In this document: positions 5,751-11,333 of the stretch, piece by piece
Layout: every line of letters begins with the position of its first letter
Numbering within the stretch: the stretch's first letter is position 1
Assembly: GCA_017551645.1 (NCBI GenBank)
Contig: JAFZLE010000219.1
Span: forward strand, 1-11,333
Reading direction: 5' to 3'
DNA: 11,333 nucleotides
From: Clostridia bacterium
GTDB taxonomy: Bacteria; Bacillota; Clostridia; Christensenellales; Aristaeellaceae
Translations under genes and position numbers: made by a program
Notes under the pieces: generated by a model
What the model saw: only the letters and a program-made list of their open reading frames with translations
The model's database searches: none
What the model was told of the DNA's origin: nothing

Positions 5751-6901
5751 TTCGCCGCCGCTTCCCTTACGGTGCGCGCCACTTCCTCCGCCACGCGGGG
5801 ATCAAAGGGATCCGGCATTATCTTCTCCGCGCACAGCTCGCTTTCGCTTACCAGGTCTGCGATGGCGCGGGAGGCAGCCAGTTTCATCTCTTCGGTTATA
5901 TCCTTTGCCCGGGCTTCCAGGGCGCCTTTGAATATACCAGGGAACGCCAGCACGTTGTTTATCTGGTTTGGATAATCGCTTCTGCCGGTAGCTATGACCG
6001 CCGCGCCGCCATTTTTCGCTTCCTCCGGCATTATCTCGGGTGTGGGGTTCGCCAGAGCGAACACGATAGCGTTCGGGTTCATTGTGCTGATATCGTCAGC
6101 CGTGAGCAGATTGGGAGCGCTCACGCCTATGAACACGTCTGCTCCTTTTACCGCGTCCATCAAAAAACCTTTGAGCTTCGACCGGTTGGTGCGAAGCGAC
6201 AGTTCCTTCTGCTCGCTGTTGAGCCAGGTCTCTCCCTCACAGACAAGCCCAAGCTTGTCGGACAGGATTATGTCGCCCGGCTCGAAATTCAGCATCAGGC
6301 GGCAGATGGCCAGCCCCGCGCTGCCCGCGCCGCTTATGACTACACGGGTGTCCTTCCATTTCCTGCCCGTGAGTTTAAGCGCGTTCGTGAGCCCCGCGCA
6401 CACCACTATGGCGGTGCCGTGCTGGTCGTCATGGAAAACGGGGATGTCCAATTCTTTCCTGAGCCTGCGCTCTATGTCGAAACAGCGGGGCGCGGATATG
6501 TCTTCCAGGTTTATGCCCCCGAACACCGGCGCGATCAGCTTTACTGTCCTGACTATCTCGTCCGGATCCTTCGAGTCTATGCATATGGGAAAAGCGTCCA
6601 CGCCCGCAAAACGTTTGAACAGCGCGCATTTGCCTTCCATTACAGGAAGGCCCGCCATGGGCCCGATGTCCCCGAGCCCCAGCACGGCGGTGCCGTCGGT
6701 CACCACGGCGACGGTATGGCTCTTTATCGTGTATTTGAACACGTCTTCGCGGTTTTTGCTTATCCTGCGGCAGGGTTCCGCCACGCCGGGGGTATACGCA
6801 GCTGAAAGCTGTTCCCGGTCAGATATCTCCACCGCGCTTTCGACCCTGAGCTTGCCCCTGTGCTGTTCACACAATTCAAGGCTCTTCTGAGAATAATCCA
6901 T
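5747..6901 (-). CDS. Malic enzyme, small prokaryotic type (NAD(P)-dependent)
   Basis: The 384-residue enzyme oxidatively decarboxylates malate to pyruvate, reducing NAD or NADP and needing Mn or Mg. Visible residues are Tyr36 in AAYTPGVAEP (catalytic acid), Lys91 in EGKCALFKRF (catalytic base), the metal ligands E133-D134 (NLEDISAPR) and HDDQHGTAI (157-165), the Rossmann glycine motif GAGSAG (191-196), and the malate-binding FALANPTPE (281-289) and NQINNVLAFPG (312-322). The length fits the short bacterial form without the phosphotransacetylase domain of MaeB. Cofactor preference is not resolved; Asp215 after the second Rossmann strand leans toward NAD but is not decisive. AGGAG lies 5 nt before the ATG, inside the last codons of recF, 2 bp gap. 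A metabolic gene in a repair and translation operon is an odd neighbour. Confidence 0.96.
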   Translation of the reverse strand: MDYSQKSLELCEQHRGKLRVESAVEISDREQLSAAYTPGVAEPCRRISKNREDVFKYTIKSHTVAVVTDGTAVLGLGDIGPMAGLPVMEGKCALFKRFAGVDAFPICIDSKDPDEIVRTVKLIAPVFGGINLEDISAPRCFDIERRLRKELDIPVFHDDQHGTAIVVCAGLTNALKLTGRKWKDTRVVISGAGSAGLAICRLMLNFEPGDIILSDKLGLVCEGETWLNSEQKELSLRTNRSKLKGFLMDAVKGADVFIGVSAPNLLTADDISTMNPNAIVFALANPTPEIMPEEAKNGGAAVIATGRSDYPNQINNVLAFPGIFKGALEARAKDITEEMKLAASRAIADLVSESELCAEKIMPDPFDPRVAEEVARTVREAAAK

Positions 6902-6903
6902 AT

Positions 6904-8010
6904 CTACTCCTGTTCCGGTGTGAGCACGGCGTTTTTAACGCTGAACAACCGCCCGATATCCGCTCCCGCCAGGTCGTCCCTGTCCGTGCAGGTGATTATG
7001 GTCTGTACACCGCTTAACCGCTTGACCAATTGCCTGCGGCGCTCGGGATCCAGTTCGCTCATAACGTCGTCCAGCATCAGCACCGGCGCTTCGCCGGAAT
7101 CCTGCCGCATAAGCTCTATCTCGGAAAGCTTGAGCGAGAGCGCGCAGGTCCTGACCTGGCCCTGGGACGCGAAAAACCTGGCGTCGTCCCCGTTTATGAA
7201 CACGCCCATGTCGTCCCTGTGCACGCCCGAGCCCGTGGTCTGACGCATTATGTCCGAAGTGCGCCTTTCGACCAGTTCCTCTAGATATGCGTTTCTCGTC
7301 TCCTCAGGGACTGAAAGCAGTTTCGCGCTGGGTTCATACGTGAGTTCCAGGCGCTCGGTCCCGCCGGACACATCCGTGTTGATAACAGACGCGAACGTCA
7401 AAAGCTTATCGATGAACCATTTCCGTAGATGCATTATCTCGGAGCCCGTGAACGCCAGCGCGGAATCCCATGGATCAAGGCTGTCCTCTGCCTGGGCACC
7501 GACGGAAATGTCCTTGAGCAGGGCGTTGCGCTGTTTGAGCGCCCGGTTATACCTTTGCAGGGAGTAGTAATATCTGGGCCGCAGCTGGCTGAGTTCCATG
7601 TCTATGAAACGGCGCCTCTCCGCGGGGCCGTCCTTTATCATGCGCAGGTCCTCGGGGCTGAACAATACACCCGTGATGTGCCCCAGCATTTCTCCGCTGC
7701 GGCCCACCTGCGCGCCGTTCACCTTTATCCTGCGCCTGCCCAGCTGGCTTATGGCGACCTCCACCTCGTGGTTCCCGTCGTTTCTTACTCCGGCGACCTT
7801 TACATAGCACTCGTCCTGCCCGGAACGTATCATTTCCCTATCCCGCGGCGTGCGGTGGCTCCTGCCTGTGCAGCACAGGTGGATCGCCTCCAGCACGTTG
7901 GTCTTGCCCTGGGCGTTGGCGCCCGCGAGCACCGTTACGCCCTCGCAGGGCTGGATAAACGCCTGTACATAGTTTCTGAAGTTTTTTAGCGTGATGCTCT
8001 CTATGTGCAT
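6904..8010 (-). CDS. recF: DNA replication and repair protein RecF
   Basis: RecF is an SMC-like ATPase that, with RecO and RecR, loads RecA at gapped DNA for single-strand gap repair and fork restart. The 368-residue protein is full length and shows Walker A GANAQGKT (30-37), the NFRNY opening (10-14), the conserved LFSPEDLRMIKDGPAERRRFID block (116-137), HRDDM (264-268), the ABC-type signature SQGQVRT (282-288) and Walker B VLMLDD (310-315) followed by MSELD. It starts 1 bp after typA, with only a weak purine-rich binding site (AAAGAGC), so it may depend on coupling to typA. RecF is usually found between dnaN and gyrB near the chromosomal origin. Here its neighbours are typA and a malic enzyme. 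Confidence 0.96.
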   Translation of the reverse strand: MHIESITLKNFRNYVQAFIQPCEGVTVLAGANAQGKTNVLEAIHLCCTGRSHRTPRDREMIRSGQDECYVKVAGVRNDGNHEVEVAISQLGRRRIKVNGAQVGRSGEMLGHITGVLFSPEDLRMIKDGPAERRRFIDMELSQLRPRYYYSLQRYNRALKQRNALLKDISVGAQAEDSLDPWDSALAFTGSEIMHLRKWFIDKLLTFASVINTDVSGGTERLELTYEPSAKLLSVPEETRNAYLEELVERRTSDIMRQTTGSGVHRDDMGVFINGDDARFFASQGQVRTCALSLKLSEIELMRQDSGEAPVLMLDDVMSELDPERRRQLVKRLSGVQTIITCTDRDDLAGADIGRLFSVKNAVLTPEQE

Positions 8011-8011
8011 A

Positions 8012-9841
8012 TCAGCTCTTTTTGCGGGCTTCCAGCTTTTTGCGCGTCTCGGTGGCCAGCACCTTCTTGCGCATGCGTATGGATTTGGGGGTTATCTCCA
8101 CCAGCTCGTCTTCGTCGATGTAATCCATCGCTTCTTCCAGCGTGAGTATGCGTATGCCCGTGACTTTCAGTGCCTCCTCGGCGGACGCGGAATTTCTGAT
8201 GGAAGTCAGGTGCTTCTTCTTGCACACGTTCACGTCTATGTCGCCGGGGCGGGATGATTTGCCCACTATCATGCCAGTGTAGACCTTGGTGCCGGGCTTT
8301 ATGAACAGTTCGCCCCTGTCCTGTATGTAGAACATGGCGTAAGAGGTGGTGTCGCCCGTTTCCCAGGCCACCAAAGAACCGCAGGAGCGGGACGGTATGT
8401 CCCCCTTATAGGGCTCGTAACCGGAGAATACCGCGCTCATAACGCCTTCGCCGCGGGTATCGGTCAAAAACTCGCCCCTGTACCCGAACAGGCCTCTCGA
8501 AGGCACGTTGAACTCCAGGCGCACCCGGTCCATGCCCTCCATGCTGATAAGCACGCCTTTCCTGCGGCCTATCTTTTCTATGACCGCGCCGGCGTACTCG
8601 CTGGGCACGTCGCACACCAGCTGCTCCATGGGCTCGCACTTCACGCCGTCTATGTCCTTATAAAGCACCGTGGGCTTTGTGACCGCGAACTCATAGCCCT
8701 GGCGGCGCATGGTCTCGATAAGTATGGACAGATGCAGTTCGCCCCTGCCGGAGACCTTGAACGTATCCGTGGTCTCGCCGTCCTCTACCCTGAGGGAAAC
8801 GTCAGTCTGCATCTCCTTGAACAGCCTCGCCCTCAGATGGCGGCTGGTCACGTAGGTGCCTTCGGTGCCCGCGAAGGGAGAATCGTTGACCACAAAGTCC
8901 ATGCTCACGGTGGGCTCGGTTATCTTTACGAAGGGCAGCGGGTCCGCCATCGCCACATCGCAGATGGTATCGCCTATCGCCAGGTCACCGAAGCCGGTCA
9001 CCGCGACGATGTCGCCCACCTTCGCCGCCTCGCAGGGTATACGTTTTAATCCGTCAAACTCGAACAGTCCGCCCAGCCTGGCCGCGGGAGACACGAAGCT
9101 CTGCCCGTACACGCACCTTACCGCCATCTGGCCCGCCTTTATGGTGCCGCGCTCTATGCGCCCTATGCCGATACGGCCTACATAGTCGTTGTAGTCTATG
9201 GTGGATATCAGCAGCTGCAGGCTCTTTTCGTCGTCGCCGCTGGGCGCGGGGATATGTTTGAGTATAGTATCGAACAGGGGTATCAGGTTGACCGCGGGCG
9301 TGTCCAGGTCCAGCGTCGCCACGCCCGTCCTGCCGGAGCAGAACACCACGGGGGAATCCAGCTGCTCGTCGCTGGCGTCCAGTTCCAGCAGCAGCTCCAG
9401 CGTCTCGTCCACGACTTCGCGGCAGCGCTGGTCGGGCCTGTCCATCTTGTTGACCACTATTATTACGGGCAGAGACAGTTCCAGCGCCTTCTTCAGCACG
9501 AAGCGCGTCTGGGGCATCGGCCCTTCAAAACTGTCCACCAGCAGCAGCACGCCGCCCACCATTTTGAGCACGCGCTCCACCTCACCGCCGAAGTCCGCGT
9601 GGCCGGGGGTGTCGACTACGTTTATCTTTACGCCCTTATAGTGGATAGCGGTGTTTTTGGAGAGTATGGTTATACCGCGTTCCCTCTCCAGGTCGTTGGA
9701 GTCCATCACGCGTTCCGTCACCTGCTGGTTCTCCCTGAACACGCCGGACTGCTTGAGCATTTCGTCCACCAGCGTGGTCTTGCCGTGGTCAACGTGGGCG
9801 ATTATCGCTATGTTTCTCAGGTCTTCTCTTACGATATTCAA
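8012..9841 (-). CDS. typA: Ribosome-binding GTPase TypA/BipA
   Basis: TypA (BipA) is a translational GTPase related to EF-G. It binds the 70S ribosome and supports 50S assembly and stress or low-temperature growth. At 609 residues it is full length. The G domain has G1 AHVDHGKTT (15-23), G2 RGITIL (55-60), G3 DTPGHADF (77-84), G4 NKMD (131-134) and a CSGRTG G5-like loop. The C-terminal half contains the EF-G-like beta-barrel and domain V, plus the BipA-specific C-terminal domain ending in a basic KKLEARKKS tail. The start is TTG at 9841: GAGG lies 8 nt upstream, the family's usual NxxREDLRNIAIIAHVDHG follows directly, and no ATG or GTG is nearby. The gene lies 25 bp after the UroD-like gene and 1 bp before recF. 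With prfC two genes upstream, the operon carries two translational GTPases. Confidence 0.97.
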   Translation of the reverse strand: MNIVREDLRNIAIIAHVDHGKTTLVDEMLKQSGVFRENQQVTERVMDSNDLERERGITILSKNTAIHYKGVKINVVDTPGHADFGGEVERVLKMVGGVLLLVDSFEGPMPQTRFVLKKALELSLPVIIVVNKMDRPDQRCREVVDETLELLLELDASDEQLDSPVVFCSGRTGVATLDLDTPAVNLIPLFDTILKHIPAPSGDDEKSLQLLISTIDYNDYVGRIGIGRIERGTIKAGQMAVRCVYGQSFVSPAARLGGLFEFDGLKRIPCEAAKVGDIVAVTGFGDLAIGDTICDVAMADPLPFVKITEPTVSMDFVVNDSPFAGTEGTYVTSRHLRARLFKEMQTDVSLRVEDGETTDTFKVSGRGELHLSILIETMRRQGYEFAVTKPTVLYKDIDGVKCEPMEQLVCDVPSEYAGAVIEKIGRRKGVLISMEGMDRVRLEFNVPSRGLFGYRGEFLTDTRGEGVMSAVFSGYEPYKGDIPSRSCGSLVAWETGDTTSYAMFYIQDRGELFIKPGTKVYTGMIVGKSSRPGDIDVNVCKKKHLTSIRNSASAEEALKVTGIRILTLEEAMDYIDEDELVEITPKSIRMRKKVLATETRKKLEARKKS

Positions 9842-9849
9842 CTTCTTTT

Positions 9850-9853
9850 CCTC
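9850..9853 (-). promoter_or_regulatory. Ribosome binding site fixing the TTG start of typA
   Basis: GAGG in a purine-rich stretch (AAAAGAGGAAAAGAAG) lies 8 nt before TTG 9841. No alternative ATG or GTG start fits the conserved TypA N-terminus. Confidence 0.75.
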
Positions 9854-9866
9854 TTTTCGCCTGTCG

Positions 9867-10922
9867 TCAATATGTGCCGACTTCCTTGTATGTTCTGATT
9901 ATCTCCGTAAAGTCTTTAAGGCTCACCTGTGAAGGTATGGAATGGTCCGATGCGAACACGTAGCCGCCGTTTTCCTTCATGACCGGTATCAGTTCCCTTA
10001 TCTGGGGCAGTATGATTTCCGGCTTATGCCAGACGGCCGCGTTGGTGCCGCCGTGGAACAGCAGTTTGTCGCCGTACTCCCGTTTCAGCTTTTCGGGCTG
10101 CATGCCAGCCTTGACTTCCATGGGGTTCAGCCCGTCCAGCCCCATGCTCACCAGTTCGGGCACCAGCGGCATTATATTCCCGCAGGAATGCAGGCGCACG
10201 TAACAGCCGTGGGCATGCCCCCAGTCTATCGCTCTCTGATGGAAGGGTTTAAGCAGTTCCCTGTATGTTGAAAGGGAGAAAAACTGGGTGCCCTTGTAGC
10301 CCATGTCGTCAGGCCAGGACAGCTCGTCGAAGGTGTATCCCGCTTCCCAGACCATGTCCATCAGTTTAAGGTCACAGTCCAGCTCGGTCTCGAACATGTC
10401 CATTACCCATTCGGGCTCATCCTTCATGGCTAACAGCATGTTTTCCGTGCCCACCATGCCGGAATGGGTGATGTCGAAGCCGAACCACAGCCCTCCGCTT
10501 ATCCAGTATCCCTCTTCCCTCCACTGTTTGTAATTCTTCCGGAGGCGTTCCCAGGGGATACGGTCCCGGGTGGGAATAATGCGATCCTTGATCTTGCGCC
10601 ACTCGTCGGGCGTGGTCACCTGAAACCCCAGAGATTCAGGGGTCGTGGTATGGTGCTTGAAATTCCTGCGCGTCGCGCCCCAGGGAGTGGTGGATATGAC
10701 AAACTCGTCGTTTTCCTCTATGATCCTGGAAGGCAGCCGCGGAGAATTGTCGACACCTATCGACGCCGTGCGGTCCAGATCAAAGTAGCCCACGTAGTCC
10801 CGGGTAGGCAGGCCTTCGCTCAGCCAGCGTTCCAGCGTCTCAGCCCAGGGATAGTCCATATAGGGCACCCTGTCCGCTTCCCGGTGCTGGTACATGCGGG
10901 CAAAACGCTCGCGGGTAGTCAC
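9867..10922 (-). CDS. Uroporphyrinogen-decarboxylase-superfamily protein (MtaA/CmuA-like)
   Basis: The 351-residue protein belongs to the UroD superfamily of TIM barrels that also includes corrinoid methyltransferases such as MtaA and CmuA. It carries the Zn-site motif H245-x-C247-G-N (RLHSCGN), which true HemE lacks, then LNPMEVKAGM (265-274), FHGGTNA (289-295) and ASDHSIPSQVS (324-334). No further cysteine aligns near the C-terminus (the residue is within SDH), so the complete MtaA-type zinc set is not obvious. It probably acts on a methylated small molecule or corrinoid, or is an uncharacterised relative; the substrate is unknown. The start is GTG 10922: a GGAGG lies 7 nt upstream inside the last codons of prfC. 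Gap to prfC is 4 bp and to typA 25 bp. There is no corrinoid protein or MtaB-like partner in the window, which limits any methyltransferase claim. Confidence 0.82.
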   Translation of the reverse strand: MTTRERFARMYQHREADRVPYMDYPWAETLERWLSEGLPTRDYVGYFDLDRTASIGVDNSPRLPSRIIEENDEFVISTTPWGATRRNFKHHTTTPESLGFQVTTPDEWRKIKDRIIPTRDRIPWERLRKNYKQWREEGYWISGGLWFGFDITHSGMVGTENMLLAMKDEPEWVMDMFETELDCDLKLMDMVWEAGYTFDELSWPDDMGYKGTQFFSLSTYRELLKPFHQRAIDWGHAHGCYVRLHSCGNIMPLVPELVSMGLDGLNPMEVKAGMQPEKLKREYGDKLLFHGGTNAAVWHKPEIILPQIRELIPVMKENGGYVFASDHSIPSQVSLKDFTEIIRTYKEVGTY

Positions 10923-10926
10923 TCGG

Positions 10927-11333
10927 TTACCTCCCCATATCGTCTATGGCGTCAGCTTCCGCCCTGTCGGCGGTCTCGTTTAATTCCAGTCCCTTGTTGT
11001 TCTCGCAGCACAGGCGTATGGACCACTCGTTTTCAAAAAACAGCACGTCCCTGCCCGCCCGATCCACCGCGGGCACCGTGGTGGAAGGCAGCCTGAGCTT
11101 GTCTATGGGCTTGGGCGTGGCCTTGACCCATCTTACATATCTGTAAGGCAGGGTCTCACGGCTCAGGTCCACGCCGTACTCGCTCTTTAAGCGATACTCC
11201 AGCACGTCCATCTGCAGCGCGCCCACCACGCCCGCGATCATTTCCTCGCGGCCTATGTTCGGGCGTTTGAATGTCTGCACCGCGCCTTCCTGGGACAGCT
11301 GGGTTATGCCCTTCAAAAACTGCTTGCGCTTCA
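10927..11333 (-). CDS. prfC: Peptide chain release factor 3, C-terminal fragment
   Basis: Only the last 134 codons are visible; the gene enters from the right edge. The fragment is the C-terminal domain of RF3, the translational GTPase that removes RF1 or RF2 from the ribosome after peptide release. Recognisable family blocks are FLKGITQLSQEGAVQTF, the VVGALQMDVLEYRLKSEYGV segment and LPYRYVRWV. A TTG inside this segment could be mistaken for a start, but the frame stays open to the edge with conserved RF3 sequence (KRKQF), so it is the interior of a longer gene. The GTPase domain would lie outside. The stop TAA at 10927 and the GGAGG for the next gene overlap, making it the first visible gene of the operon. 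Confidence 0.93.
   Translation of the reverse strand, partial: KRKQFLKGITQLSQEGAVQTFKRPNIGREEMIAGVVGALQMDVLEYRLKSEYGVDLSRETLPYRYVRWVKATPKPIDKLRLPSTTVPAVDRAGRDVLFFENEWSIRLCCENNKGLELNETADRAEADAIDDMGR
10930..10934 (-). promoter_or_regulatory. Ribosome binding site of the UroD-like gene inside prfC
   Basis: GGAGG lies within the last codons of prfC, immediately before its TAA, and 7 nt before GTG 10922. It decides the GTG start and couples translation of the two genes. Confidence 0.8.

Noticed and set aside
5669..6890. Plus-strand open frames of 300-380 codons opposite the malic enzyme
   Set aside because: The minus strand encodes an intact malic enzyme with every catalytic motif. The opposite frames are by-products of its G+C-rich codon pattern.
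8012..9841. EF-G or LepA instead of TypA
   Set aside because: The length of 609 residues, the NxxREDLRNIAIIAHVDHGKTTLVD opening and the basic C-terminal domain fit TypA, not the longer EF-G or the LepA pattern.
9867..10922. HemE (true uroporphyrinogen decarboxylase in heme synthesis)
   Set aside because: The HSCGN zinc motif belongs to the methyltransferase-like branch of the superfamily, and no heme genes are adjacent.
1..11333. Defence system, CRISPR array, prophage or transposon
   Set aside because: No spaced direct repeats, transposase, integrase, phage structural gene or known defence effector motif was found. The UDG and RecF genes are ordinary repair genes by sequence.

Overview
The window is a compact bacterial chromosome segment. 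It suggests a G+C-rich member of the Bacillota, probably Clostridia. The evidence is strong GGAGG-type ribosome binding sites at many genes, GTG and TTG starts, a class II tRNA-Leu without an encoded CCA, and a gene set typical of Firmicutes (TrmL, TypA, RF3, small malic enzyme, Cof-type HAD, family 4 UDG). This placement is inference; there is no rRNA or species-specific marker. All protein genes are on the minus strand, so gene order below is given in the direction of transcription, right to left.

Right and centre (11333 to 3055): ten genes run head to tail with gaps of 0-25 bp and two 4-bp start/stop overlaps, apparently one long operon whose promoter lies beyond the right edge. The order is prfC (RF3, C-terminal part only), a uroporphyrinogen-decarboxylase-superfamily protein with an HxCG motif, typA/bipA, recF, a small malic enzyme, a Cof-type HAD phosphatase, trmL, a 74-residue single-span membrane protein, a canonical Fe-S family 4 uracil-DNA glycosylase, and a second UDG-like paralogue with no cysteine at all. 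The mix is translation factors, tRNA modification and DNA repair plus central metabolism. A probable intrinsic terminator at 3003-3040 closes the unit.

Middle left (2960 to 1884): a two-gene unit encodes a four-CxxC zinc-ribbon protein with a very acidic tail, and a calcineurin-type metallophosphoesterase. A near-perfect 12-bp hairpin flanked by A and T runs (1857-1886) serves as a bidirectional terminator. It ends this unit on the minus strand and the tRNA-Leu(UAA) gene on the plus strand. The tRNA is the only plus-strand gene and has a near-consensus sigma-A promoter.

Left (1662 to 1): three genes for exported proteins are co-directional: a triple SH3-like domain protein, a ComEC-type metallo-beta-lactamase-fold protein with its own signal peptide, and the signal peptide of a third exported protein cut by the window edge. 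They look like an envelope or extracellular cassette.

There is no CRISPR array, transposase, prophage gene, toxin-antitoxin pair or recognisable defence island. Most genes are conserved housekeeping genes. The most interesting items are the cysteine-free UDG paralogue paired with its Fe-S relative, recF far from its usual dnaA-dnaN-gyrB setting, the UroD-like enzyme lodged between two translational GTPases, and the exported SH3/MBL cassette. None of these is demonstrated to be a new system.
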